Below are positions 9,830 through 18,412 of a stretch of DNA of 52,454 nt, one piece after another. The first letter of the stretch is position 1. Each line of letters opens with the position of its first letter. The stretch is from Nitrosomonas sp. (GTDB taxonomy: Bacteria > Pseudomonadota > Gammaproteobacteria > Burkholderiales > Nitrosomonadaceae): positions 1 to 52,454 of the forward strand of contig JAMWZW010000014.1 in assembly GCA_024281995.1 (NCBI GenBank), in the 5' to 3' direction. Under the pieces are notes generated by a model. The model was given only the letters and a program-made list of their open reading frames with translations, had not been told where the DNA came from and ran no database searches. The translations under genes were made by a program, and so were the position numbers.

Positions 9830-10243
9830 GAAAAGATATCGCTTTAATTAATCGGTATTTTCCGTTATTGGATAACATCGATACAGCCCTACATCCGTTA
9901 AATCAAATTTAGATTATTGCATGTAATTACTACAAATTAGAGTGTATCGCGATTGCTACAGTTGCTTAAGATTTATTGATTCCGGGTACGCATTTTCTTG
10001 CATGGATAGCCAACAACATGGGAGCATCAACAATCGCTGATCTATCAATTAATAGTTCGTAACTATGCAATTGCTTCGATAACTAGAAGATAATTTACGA
10101 AAATTTTTTGAATAAAAAGCTAATAAAAAATTTTAACTCACCCAAATGTTAAGAAATTTGTTTCATTCAGTGGCTTTTCTCACGGACACGTTATAACAAC
10201 TCACGTAAGCTTATTAAATTAACTTCATAAAAGAACGATCGGC
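9830..10243. other. AT-rich intergenic region between divergent genes
   Basis: Separates the Gfo/Idh/MocA gene from the radical SAM gene. It must hold both promoters, but no convincing -35/-10 pair was found by eye. A short inverted repeat, ATAGTT-CGT-AACTAT (around 10051-10066), is the only structure noticed. No gene is supported. Confidence 0.4.
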
Positions 10244-11458
10244 ATGCCAAATCATACAAAGAAAGTCGAAATCAATCTAGGCTATGCATGCAATGCAAAA
10301 TGTCCCTTTTGCTATTACTATGAATCTGTTGTCACAAAATCAAATGAACATACACTGACAACAGAAGATGCAAAGAATCAATTAGTACAAGCAAAAATGT
10401 TGGGTATAGAGGAGATCGAATTTACTGGCGGAGAAGTTACACTCCGCAAAGATTTGCCTGAGTTAATCGCGTATGCTAAGAAGAAACTTGGTTTTTCCAT
10501 TGTTTGTTTGATTACGAATGGCATCAGGTTATCCAAACGCGAGTATATGGCTAGTCTTGTCAATGCGGGTGTTGACGATATCCTCTTCAGTGTTCATGGA
10601 CATGATGCGCATACGCACGACTATTTAACGAAAGTACCCCGTAGTTTTCATCACATCATGGATGCCATAGATCACGCCCATGCGTGTGGATTGCGCGTAC
10701 GAACAAATACTGTCGTGTGTAAAGCAAACTATCGGTATCTTACCGAAATTATGCGGCTACTCATTGATAAAAAAGTCGATAATATTAACTTTGTAATGTT
10801 CAATCCGGTCATTCAAGCAAAAAATACCAATATCATCAAAGATGTGTATGTGAATTACGCAGATGCCGGCCAGGAAATCATCAAAGCCATACAATCATAC
10901 GAAGCCGAGTTGCCCCATTTCAATGTTCGGTATATGCCATTCTGCTTTCTCCCCGGGTATGAAAAATACATAACCAATATGGATCAAATGACCTTCGACC
11001 CGGACGAATGGGATAACTTCGCCAGTTTCAGAATTAGAAAAGGTGGTGTTGTCGCCTGGCTATGCACTTTGGTCGGAATCATGCACATTCCCTACCTTGC
11101 TTTTATTGTTAAGCATGGAGTGAAAGCAATATGCACCGCTGGAATGACCCGCTTTTATGTCTTAAAAGACCGGATTAAAACAAGGAGCTGTAAGCAATGC
11201 GCTTATGAAAATGTATGCGATTATATTTATAACGACTATTACACCACTTTTGGTGAAGCAGATATGACACCGGTTCGCGGAAATAAAATATATGATCCTA
11301 CCTGGAGTATGATTGCTGCAAAAAATCGCAAACCCAGTGAATTACCAAAGAAATATCAACAAAGTATTGCTGCCAAGAATACTTTACCTTGGACTGGCAA
11401 TGCGACTACGCATGAAATCGTTCATGGCATACGTTGTACCGAGGATCTCAGTTCTTAG
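10244..11458 (+). CDS. Radical SAM protein with extra C-terminal Cys cluster
   Basis: A 404-residue protein. The radical SAM CX3CX2C motif is at Cys16, Cys20 and Cys23 and binds the 4Fe-4S cluster that cleaves S-adenosylmethionine; the SAM-binding GGE follows at residues 62-64. A second group, Cys316-X2-Cys319-X5-Cys325, with further Cys at 234, 274 and 297, resembles the SPASM/twitch-type auxiliary cluster region (CKQCAYENVC). Such proteins modify peptides, sugars or lipids; the substrate here is unknown. The gene is followed 88 bases later by a heparinase-family gene and then faces wecB, so a role in making or modifying a surface glycan is a reasonable inference, not shown. Confidence 0.85.
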   Translation: MPNHTKKVEINLGYACNAKCPFCYYYESVVTKSNEHTLTTEDAKNQLVQAKMLGIEEIEFTGGEVTLRKDLPELIAYAKKKLGFSIVCLITNGIRLSKREYMASLVNAGVDDILFSVHGHDAHTHDYLTKVPRSFHHIMDAIDHAHACGLRVRTNTVVCKANYRYLTEIMRLLIDKKVDNINFVMFNPVIQAKNTNIIKDVYVNYADAGQEIIKAIQSYEAELPHFNVRYMPFCFLPGYEKYITNMDQMTFDPDEWDNFASFRIRKGGVVAWLCTLVGIMHIPYLAFIVKHGVKAICTAGMTRFYVLKDRIKTRSCKQCAYENVCDYIYNDYYTTFGEADMTPVRGNKIYDPTWSMIAAKNRKPSELPKKYQQSIAAKNTLPWTGNATTHEIVHGIRCTEDLSS

Positions 11459-11546
11459 CAGCAAATATGACCCAGTATTCATGGCAGTTGTCCCGATATG
11501 AAATGTCGATAAACATACCGTTCATTTATACTACCAACTAGTAATA

Positions 11547-13409
11547 ATGTCCCTAGAGGAATTTCTGTATCGGATAATACGTCGCTTATCACTGTTGGCG
11601 ATGTGGATCAAAATGAGAGCCGGTTTTGGTTTGCCATTCAGAAAAAAACATGATCCTGCGCAATATATCTTTTGTCACAGCAAGCAATCCTGCCTACCTA
11701 ATCTTCCCTGGTTCCATGAAACGCTTCCCTCACCTGAATCGTATATTGCTTCCGTAATTTCTGAAAATAAATACAGTTGGCACAAAGAGCCAAATAGAAA
11801 GCGCAAGGCGCTGTGGCCAGCCAAATTTTTTCCACGTATCCGTTTCTCACCGGGTAATCCGATAGGCGATATCCAATCAGTCTGGCATCGATCTCGCTTA
11901 CAAAATCTAGTCACATTAGGCTTAATGAGTCACTTAACGGATAATTCGCACACCCGGCATCAAATCACGCAACACATAGAAACAACCTTGCAATCATGGC
12001 GGAATGCTAATCCTTGGTTGCTTGGTATACATTATATTTCGACGATGGAATGCGCGTTAAGGTTAATCAGCATTTGCCATACATTCGATTTGATCAGAAA
12101 CTCTCAAGTCAGCTCAAAATCTTGGCAAGATCTTACCTATCTCGTGCACAGCCATGCTTATTTCATTCGGCGTAGACTTTGCCTTTATTCATACGCTGGA
12201 AATCACACGCTTGGCGAATGTGCAGGACTGATTTATACGGGCGTACTCTTTCCTGAATTTCCGAATGCTAAAGAATGGTTGTTAACCGGTTTGCATCATA
12301 TGGAACAGGAAGCAAGTATTCAGATTCTTGAAGACGGCGGCAATCGGGAGCAATCTTTTCGTTATCTCGCTTTGATTGTCGATCTATGCGGACTTGTTAC
12401 TGTACTCTTGCAACATCACCATCAACCCGTACCCAAAGCTATTGAACAAGCCTGGAAGCGAGGCAGTGCATTTCTGCAAACATTTGCCACTTCACCGGAT
12501 TACTTGCCTGCTGTTGGTGATAGCGACGATGGTTATGCTTTATCACCCTACCTCAAGCTATCCTGGCAAAATGCCACTAATATTACTCATGCTCTGGAAA
12601 ACCATTTGCAAGTTTTCAATCCATCGGGATATTCGAGAATATTCGGTGCAACCCATCATGGCACCATGCGATTTAGCCATGGCAAACTGGGTGTAGCCTG
12701 TGGATTTGGTCATGGCCATGCTGATGCCTTATCGGTTTGCTGGAACATCGGTGATCAATCACTATTTGTCGATCCGGGAACCTATTTGTATGATGAAGAA
12801 CCACGCTTTAGATATTATTTTCGTGGCACATCGGCACACAATTCCGTGATGGTAGACGGGCTTGATCAAGCATTGCAAAATCATACAACCACATTTGGTT
12901 GGCAACACCCCTATACTGCACAACTGGTGTGGCACCATCCTAATTTTAATAATAAAAGTGTTCTATTAGCTAATCATGACGGTTATAGGGATATCGAAGT
13001 CATCCACTGGCGAGCATTAATATACGATCACCAGATTGGATGGATTATATGGGACCGCTTGGATGGTAAAAGCAAACATACGCTTGCTATGCATTGGCAT
13101 ATAGATGCATCCGTCGAAATACTAGCGAATGAAATCATTATCCACACTGCAGAAGCGGATTGGTACGTTCATGTGAGTGGTGGAAAACCAACGCTATACC
13201 ATGGTAACGAGGACCTGCCTCTTGGTTGGATTGCGAGAAAATACGGAGTACGAGAAGCGATTAATACCTTAAGAATCGAAGCCCAAACCCAATTGCCCCA
13301 TGAATTACTGACGATAATCAGCCTAAGGCATGAACGCTCACCCAAATTTTCTCTGGATGATGAATTAATTACTGTGCTTCGCAATAAAACACAAAATTGT
13401 AATCATTAG
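11547..13409 (+). CDS. Heparinase II/III-family protein
   Basis: A 620-residue protein with the two-part build of the family: an N-terminal alpha/alpha-toroid (GNHTLGECAGL, EDGGNREQSFRY) and a C-terminal beta-sandwich lyase domain. The segment GFGHGHADALS near residue 387 has the conserved His-rich metal/catalytic motif, followed by DPGTYLYDEEPRFRYYFRGTSAHNS. Family members cleave uronic-acid polysaccharides by beta-elimination or act in exopolysaccharide assembly. There is no clear signal peptide; residues 9-20 are only weakly hydrophobic, so location is unsure. It follows the radical SAM gene and its stop lies 3 bases from that of the convergent wecB. Confidence 0.88.
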   Translation: MSLEEFLYRIIRRLSLLAMWIKMRAGFGLPFRKKHDPAQYIFCHSKQSCLPNLPWFHETLPSPESYIASVISENKYSWHKEPNRKRKALWPAKFFPRIRFSPGNPIGDIQSVWHRSRLQNLVTLGLMSHLTDNSHTRHQITQHIETTLQSWRNANPWLLGIHYISTMECALRLISICHTFDLIRNSQVSSKSWQDLTYLVHSHAYFIRRRLCLYSYAGNHTLGECAGLIYTGVLFPEFPNAKEWLLTGLHHMEQEASIQILEDGGNREQSFRYLALIVDLCGLVTVLLQHHHQPVPKAIEQAWKRGSAFLQTFATSPDYLPAVGDSDDGYALSPYLKLSWQNATNITHALENHLQVFNPSGYSRIFGATHHGTMRFSHGKLGVACGFGHGHADALSVCWNIGDQSLFVDPGTYLYDEEPRFRYYFRGTSAHNSVMVDGLDQALQNHTTTFGWQHPYTAQLVWHHPNFNNKSVLLANHDGYRDIEVIHWRALIYDHQIGWIIWDRLDGKSKHTLAMHWHIDASVEILANEIIIHTAEADWYVHVSGGKPTLYHGNEDLPLGWIARKYGVREAINTLRIEAQTQLPHELLTIISLRHERSPKFSLDDELITVLRNKTQNCNH

Positions 13410-13412
13410 CAA

Positions 13413-14471
13413 TCAGTTATAGTCCCTCGTAAAATGCTCTTGCAGGATATTAACAATACGTTGACCCGCCCCCTGTTTGCCGTAAACACATGGAAATTTA
13501 TGGTTATTGTGATAGCGTCTCTGAAGACATACTTTATCGCGGATAGCCGTTGGAGAAAATCCAGCCAATACATTAGCACCCGCAACTATTGTTTCCGGCC
13601 GTTCAGTATTATCTCGCACGGTAACGCAAGGTACGCCAAAAATATACGCTTCTTCTTGAATCGTGCCACTATCGGTAATAATGATCTCGGCAAATTTCTC
13701 GTAAGAGAGTGAAGTCAGTGGATCGACTGGATCAATCACTGCTATCCGTGACAAAAGATCCTGGCTAATGCCATGATTCCTCATGGCTGCCGATGTTCGT
13801 GGATGCATGGGGAAAATCATCGCATCGAATTCATCAGCCAGCGCATTGAGTGCAGTAAAAACATTTCTCATTCTTTGACTGCTTTCAGTAAATTCTTTGC
13901 GATGTAAAGTAACGTACGCATAGTTATCCGAACGCGGTTTAATCAATTCATCAGCAAAATCTTGAATCAGATCAATAGTTGTATTGCCAACATTAAAAAT
14001 CTGCCCACGCAAATCAGGTATCTTTTTTAAATACTCGACTTGATGTTGTGTATAAGCAAAAAGATAGTGCGCAGCACTGTCCACCATAATCCGATTGCGT
14101 TCTTCATACATATGCTTATCAAAAGAGCGCAATCCAGCTTCTACATGAGCCAATTCGACATCCGAATAAATTGCAGCAAGTGCACCCACAAGTGAGGCGG
14201 CAGTATCGCCATTGACAAGAATCAAATCAATTTCATGGCGATGAATTAATTCACATACCCAGTCAATTGCTGCACCAATACTATAGGCTCGGGGGAAAAT
14301 AAAATCTGGTTTATACCCCATTCTGGCAAAAATAACCTCGCGTAACAGCGGATCTTGATGCTGATTAGTATGTAAAACAACAAAATCTATATGCGCGTCA
14401 CGCAGCGCTTGCACAATGGCATAGTTCTTCATGACCTCGGGCCGAGTACCGATGACAATTCCGACTTTCAA
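13413..14471 (-). CDS. wecB: UDP-N-acetylglucosamine 2-epimerase (non-hydrolysing)
   Basis: Interconverts UDP-GlcNAc and UDP-ManNAc in the cytoplasm, feeding surface polysaccharides that contain ManNAc or ManNAcA. Family motifs are visible: GTRPEV (8-13), HVEAGLRSFD, HPRTSAA and TDSGTIQEEA followed by VRDNTERPET. At 352 residues it is a little shorter than the usual 370-380. The start is TTG, overlapping the SGNH stop in the four bases TTGA at 14471-14468, so translation is probably coupled. Epimerases of this fold acting on other UDP-sugars cannot be excluded. Confidence 0.9.
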   Translation of the reverse strand: MKVGIVIGTRPEVMKNYAIVQALRDAHIDFVVLHTNQHQDPLLREVIFARMGYKPDFIFPRAYSIGAAIDWVCELIHRHEIDLILVNGDTAASLVGALAAIYSDVELAHVEAGLRSFDKHMYEERNRIMVDSAAHYLFAYTQHQVEYLKKIPDLRGQIFNVGNTTIDLIQDFADELIKPRSDNYAYVTLHRKEFTESSQRMRNVFTALNALADEFDAMIFPMHPRTSAAMRNHGISQDLLSRIAVIDPVDPLTSLSYEKFAEIIITDSGTIQEEAYIFGVPCVTVRDNTERPETIVAGANVLAGFSPTAIRDKVCLQRRYHNNHKFPCVYGKQGAGQRIVNILQEHFTRDYN

Positions 14472-15031
14472 CGCTCGACTATGGCGGTGGAAAATGATTC
14501 TGCTACAAGACGATTTCCTTGTTCGTTGAAATGAACAGGGTCAACATAGCAATCACGACTCAAACCATTGATTGGTACCCAAAGCATATGTTTATTTTCT
14601 GCACAAAGCTTCTTTATGGCATCGTTATATTGATTGCGTAATTCAACAGTATTTTTACAGAAAAAAATATGCCCATCCGGATAAATAGGTGGAATCTCGC
14701 CACAATATATAGCTTTATACTTCTTGATCAATAAGGCGCGGGCAATCTGGCGGTAATATTCTTCAAAAAGATCGAGAGGCGTTTCATTACCCACATCATT
14801 GGTACCGATCAGTACACAAGCCTGATATGTATCGCTAATCCCTTCAATTTCATTATTAAGTAAAAACCACAAATCACGTGCGGTGTAACCATTCACACTA
14901 CGATTGATCGTACGCCACTGATAGGGTGTGCGCATGGTCAACATTTGTGCAAGGTATAAAGGGTAACAACCATAAGTGCGCGCGCCAAAAGTCTGGCTAT
15001 CACCTATGCAAAGCAAGTTCTGGTAATGCAT
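14468..15031 (-). CDS. SGNH/GDSL-family hydrolase
   Basis: A 187-residue protein with the SGNH blocks: GDSQTFGA at residues 10-17 (nucleophile Ser12), GTNDVGNE (Asn of the oxyanion hole) and DPVHFNEQG near the end (catalytic Asp and His). No signal peptide is visible, so it should act in the cytoplasm or be exported by an unrecognised route. It precedes wecB with a four-base overlap. In polysaccharide loci such enzymes often remove or transfer O-acetyl groups, which is the likely but unproven role. Confidence 0.88.
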   Translation of the reverse strand: MHYQNLLCIGDSQTFGARTYGCYPLYLAQMLTMRTPYQWRTINRSVNGYTARDLWFLLNNEIEGISDTYQACVLIGTNDVGNETPLDLFEEYYRQIARALLIKKYKAIYCGEIPPIYPDGHIFFCKNTVELRNQYNDAIKKLCAENKHMLWVPINGLSRDCYVDPVHFNEQGNRLVAESFSTAIVER

Positions 15032-15467
15032 ATCGCCTTTTTTATTATTGATTACAACTCATCTTGCAGAAATCCCAGTGATTAATGGAAATTAGAAAAT
15101 TATCACTAGCAATGTAAATTTTCAGATCCGTGAAATCACGGTTAGAAGAGTGTCAGATTAGTTGTTTTTGAGAGAATCTTCTACAAGTTATTGTAATTAT
15201 TGAATTCTAATTTTCTTAACTTTATCAATTTTTTTACTCGAAAAATTTTTCAGTCACGATACTTGCCCGTCTAAATTTTCAATGAACGTCGTATTTTACC
15301 CGATTACGCTGAATCTCAGCGTGAGTTTTAAGTAAAAATTCTATCAATACAGTATGTTATTTAAAAAAATCAGATAACCACTGATTTTCACTATCATTTG
15401 CAAAAATGTTACACAAGTTATTAAGAAAATCTTCCTAAAAAAGAATCAGATTTTTGATATCAACAAA
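15032..15467. other. AT-rich intergenic region with a small hairpin
   Basis: Lies between two minus-strand operons, so it should contain the end of the M14/hydrolase transcript and the promoter of SGNH-wecB. A perfect 7-base inverted repeat, ACGCTGA-ATC-TCAGCGT, is at 15306-15322; it is not followed by a T run on either strand. No gene is supported. Confidence 0.4.
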
Positions 15468-16244
15468 TCAATTGTAATTGATACAAAAATTTGCCAAGCA
15501 ATGATGATTAAACCATCGTGAAATTACACAGGCAAGCCATTCTGGTTCATCAAGCGGCAAATCATGGCCTGCTGTGTCATGTTTTAAGTAATCTGTTTGC
15601 CAGGCTTGGGATAATTTCAGACTGCAATGATAGTCCACTAATCGATCGGCAGTGCTGGTCACAACCAGTATTGATTGTCTCGGCTTGTTAACAGGAAGGG
15701 AAAATTTTATTGCTGCAAGAAATTGATTCCTTGCACTGATTGCTGATACGGGACATTGCTGTTGCCAGTTTTGCCAACGGCTGAGCAACTGGTTGTCATG
15801 CCGATGATGATTTGAAGTCAAATCCAGAATATCTAATTCCCGTTTTGTAGGCGTATTGCAAATCATTTTAAAAAGACGAGGGTAAACCATCCAGTGTAAA
15901 CGCTGATAAAACGGAGATAGCGGCCTGACACTGGTGTTGATCAAAACGGCGGCTTCCACTTCATCCGGATAACGGCACATCCAGTCGATTGCGATCATTC
16001 CACCCATGGAGAGGCCAATCAGCGTTAGCGGATAGCTGGCGGTTACCTGCCTGCGCAATGTTTCGGTCATTGCCACAATTGTTGTTGGACTCACGGCACG
16101 GTAGAGTCGTCCATTACCGGGGACATCGGGAGTGCTGATTAAGCTGTGAGGAAAGGATTGCTGTAATTTATCAGTAAATTCACCCCAGTGCCTGGCATCG
16201 CGCAATAGGCCCCGAATGAGGACAAAATGAGTGCAGTCCGTCAT
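15468..16244 (-). CDS. Alpha/beta-fold hydrolase
   Basis: A 258-residue hydrolase with the nucleophile elbow GLSMGG (Ser79) and a C-terminal His in TAGHDLPLDEP; the acid is probably the Asp in STADRLVDYH. The start is set by an ATGA overlap with the stop of the upstream M14-like gene (16244-16241), which implies translational coupling; a GTG three codons earlier is less likely. The substrate is unknown. Coupling to a zinc carboxypeptidase/desuccinylase-like protein suggests both act on one substrate or pathway. Confidence 0.85.
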   Translation of the reverse strand: MTDCTHFVLIRGLLRDARHWGEFTDKLQQSFPHSLISTPDVPGNGRLYRAVSPTTIVAMTETLRRQVTASYPLTLIGLSMGGMIAIDWMCRYPDEVEAAVLINTSVRPLSPFYQRLHWMVYPRLFKMICNTPTKRELDILDLTSNHHRHDNQLLSRWQNWQQQCPVSAISARNQFLAAIKFSLPVNKPRQSILVVTSTADRLVDYHCSLKLSQAWQTDYLKHDTAGHDLPLDEPEWLACVISRWFNHHCLANFCINYN

Positions 16245-17269
16245 GAATACCACAACATCAAAGCCTGCTGTTCCAACTCTGATGCTTCGCTATTATTAAT
16301 CCAATCTTGATAAGACAACGTGGCATGCAGCAAAAATTCCATCAAAATCAGATGGCTTCTCAATACACGATTGAGTCGATGTGGTTTGATTGGATGATAC
16401 AAACCCTGTAATTGCCTAAGTTGCCAAGGGTTTTTGCGAATCCATCGCCACGAACCCATTTCAAGGGTTAAAGGTAGAAAAATATTATTGCTTTTCAGCG
16501 ACCTCAAGTACAAAAAATCCCATAGATCGCCATGCACCAGATAATGCTGGGATTGCGGTTCGAAGAGATAGTCTTGATGCGGATAAGTTTGTATGAAAAG
16601 ATTGCGCAGATTACAAACTTCTTTTAAATGTTTGATCGGCTCAACACGGCTTCTGGCATAAGGAAACCAGATTTGGTTACGAAAACCAAAACCAGAATGG
16701 CAATCCAGAACCAGACTAAACGGTGCAGACAACGCTTGTTGTTCAACAAAATCACACAGCGCTTGCGCTTCCGGTTGCATAGCTTCGCCTGCTTTGCCCC
16801 TATACCAAGGTAATAATGAAGAAATGCGATGACCACCCGCCAGTAAGATGGTTTTCTCAACACTATCAACCGGCGCATTACGCATCAAATCCACGCCCTG
16901 CCCGTTGGCACGTGTGTTTCTCAACATACCGACCGGATTAACGATAGGTATGATGTTAATTCTTACACGTTGCAACATGTCAGCTAAAACCCGATCCCAC
17001 TTCAAGCGTTCCAGCAGGCCTTCAAGAAAAGCGGCGATCACTTGCGTACCAATACGCTCCAAACCATGAATACCGGCCACGTAAGTCACGCACGGCGAAT
17101 CTGCCGCATTATTGCCAAGTGTCAAGACATAAACCGGCAAAGTAACATTCCCGTACGGTACTTGACACAACACTTTGCTCTTTAAATGCCCTGTATTGCT
17201 CTGCTGAATGATCGTTTCGATTTGCTCAAGCTCAGGTAAAGATTGTTTTAATTTCGATGTATCGCGCAT
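16241..17269 (-). CDS. M14-family zinc hydrolase (carboxypeptidase/desuccinylase-like)
   Basis: A 342-residue protein with all key elements of the M14 fold: the zinc motif HGLE (His68, Glu71), NPVGMLRNTRANGQGVDLMRN (about 111-131, substrate carboxylate-binding Arg), the third zinc ligand in DCHSG (His191) and the catalytic Glu270 in TLEMGSW. It has no signal peptide, so it is probably cytoplasmic. The substrate could be a peptide, an N-acyl amino acid or a cell-wall fragment. It is the first gene of a coupled pair with the alpha/beta hydrolase and is divergent from the PlcP-like gene, sharing a 216-base intergenic region. Confidence 0.85.
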   Translation of the reverse strand: MRDTSKLKQSLPELEQIETIIQQSNTGHLKSKVLCQVPYGNVTLPVYVLTLGNNAADSPCVTYVAGIHGLERIGTQVIAAFLEGLLERLKWDRVLADMLQRVRINIIPIVNPVGMLRNTRANGQGVDLMRNAPVDSVEKTILLAGGHRISSLLPWYRGKAGEAMQPEAQALCDFVEQQALSAPFSLVLDCHSGFGFRNQIWFPYARSRVEPIKHLKEVCNLRNLFIQTYPHQDYLFEPQSQHYLVHGDLWDFLYLRSLKSNNIFLPLTLEMGSWRWIRKNPWQLRQLQGLYHPIKPHRLNRVLRSHLILMEFLLHATLSYQDWINNSEASELEQQALMLWYS

Positions 17270-17394
17270 GGGTTAGTAAATATAGCGTACTGCAAAATTT
17301 TCAGTTCACGTGACAATGTAAATCTTACTTCAATCTATCAGTCGTCATCAAAGATTCCATACAAAAGCACACCTTTATTTAAATTTTAATAAAG

Positions 17395-17450
17395 ATTTCA
17401 TCAATATTTAATAAATGCTTCAAGGAAACTTAACAAATACCTTTTATGCT
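17395..17450 (+). promoter_or_regulatory. Degenerate PHO-box-like array upstream of the PlcP-like gene
   Basis: Four heptamers repeat every 11 bases: ATTTCAT (17395), ATTTAAT (17406), GCTTCAA (17417) and ACTTAAC (17428). Exactly 10 bases after the last is TATGCT (17445-17450), a plausible -10. The spacing equals that at the better PHO-like sites before olsF and the glycosyltransferase, but the heptamers match CTGTCAT poorly. Regulation by PhoB is a guess supported mainly by the spacing and the downstream gene. Confidence 0.35.
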
Positions 17451-17485
17451 GTGAAGCCATCACGAACTCACTTAAAAAGGCAGTT

Positions 17486-18298
17486 ATGGTAAAGACTAAA
17501 GCCCCAATCAAAGTAAGAAGTGTTTGGATTTCAGATGTACATCTTGGATTTCGTGGCTGTCAGGCAGAAGCACTATTGCATTTTCTGCACTCGGTCGAAA
17601 CTGATTATTTATTTTTGGTTGGCGATATCGTCGACTTCTGGAGTATCAAAAAAAGCCCTTACTGGCCGCAAGATCATACCAATGTGGTTCGATCGATTCT
17701 GGGAAAAGCGAAGCATGGCACCAAAGTTATTTATATTCCCGGGAATCACGATGAGGCCATGCGCGATTGCATCGGCCATGTATTCGGTAATGTGGAAATC
17801 CATCAGGATTACGTCCATACCACCAATGAAGGTAAAAAGTTGTTGATCATGCACGGCGATGAATTCGATGTCATTGTTAAAAACAGCCGTTGGCTTGCGA
17901 AGCTGGGCAATGTCGCTTATGACACCCTGCTGGATCTTAATCATTATATCAACGGCTTGCGCAAGTATTTCGGATTTTCATACTGGTCACTCGCCGCCTA
18001 CTTAAAATTGCGGGTAAAAAATGCGGTCAGCTACATCAGCAGTTTTGAAGATGCGCTCGCGCATTTGGCAAAGGATCGCGGTGTCGACGGCGTGGTTTGC
18101 GGCCACATTCACCATGCCGAGTTACGCGAAATCGATTCGATACTATATTGTAATGACGGTGATTGGGTTGAAAGCTGTTCCACTTTGCTGGAGCACAACG
18201 ATGGCTCATTGCAATTGGTATTCTGGTCGGAACGGTTCGAGCAGTACAAAAACGAACTTCAGGAAGCATTGGCCGCCACCAATAAAAAAGCCGCTTAA
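17486..18298 (+). CDS. plcP: PlcP-like metallophosphoesterase (phospholipase C type)
   Basis: A 270-residue calcineurin-like phosphoesterase with all metal motifs: SDVHLG (Asp17, His19), GDIVD (Asp47), GNHDE (86-90), HGDEFD (123-128) and GHIHHAE (206-212). These enzymes are often labelled UDP-2,3-diacylglucosamine hydrolase (LpxH). The segments RGCQAE, YWPQ.H, KVKNA-like (RVKNAVSYI) and DWVESC, however, are those I recall from the PlcP branch, a phosphate-starvation phospholipase C that splits phosphatidylcholine or phosphatidylethanolamine to diacylglycerol. The start follows an AAGG site. It precedes a patatin gene by about 100 bases and lies near a glycosyltransferase with a PHO-like promoter, which fits lipid remodelling. 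LpxH activity cannot be excluded from sequence alone. Confidence 0.8.
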   Translation: MVKTKAPIKVRSVWISDVHLGFRGCQAEALLHFLHSVETDYLFLVGDIVDFWSIKKSPYWPQDHTNVVRSILGKAKHGTKVIYIPGNHDEAMRDCIGHVFGNVEIHQDYVHTTNEGKKLLIMHGDEFDVIVKNSRWLAKLGNVAYDTLLDLNHYINGLRKYFGFSYWSLAAYLKLRVKNAVSYISSFEDALAHLAKDRGVDGVVCGHIHHAELREIDSILYCNDGDWVESCSTLLEHNDGSLQLVFWSERFEQYKNELQEALAATNKKAA

Positions 18299-18316
18299 GC
18301 CGTATTACGGGGATGA

Positions 18317-18412
18317 ATGTATGCAATTGATCACTACACAGAAACAACCGATTTGCGTTATGGGCATCATTGGTGGAACGGGCTAATATTGGAAACCTCC
18401 CGTGCCAGTTAA
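18317..18412 (+). CDS. Possible 31-residue small ORF between plcP and patatin gene
   Basis: An ATG at 18317 opens a 31-codon frame that ends at 18412, overlapping the GTG start of the patatin gene by 11 bases. The peptide is rich in Trp, His and Tyr and resembles nothing I know. A GGGG stretch just upstream is only a weak ribosome site. It may be a leader that couples translation, or simply chance. Confidence 0.2.
   Translation: MYAIDHYTETTDLRYGHHWWNGLILETSRAS

Noticed and set aside
17290-17345. PHO-like site for the M14 gene on the minus strand
   Set aside because: One heptamer (TTGTCAC) fits, but the second does not, and no -10 stands 10 bases downstream.
17486-18298. Annotation as LpxH (UDP-2,3-diacylglucosamine hydrolase)
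   Set aside because: Metal motifs fit, but the branch-specific segments and neighbours favour the PlcP group; kept only as an alternative.
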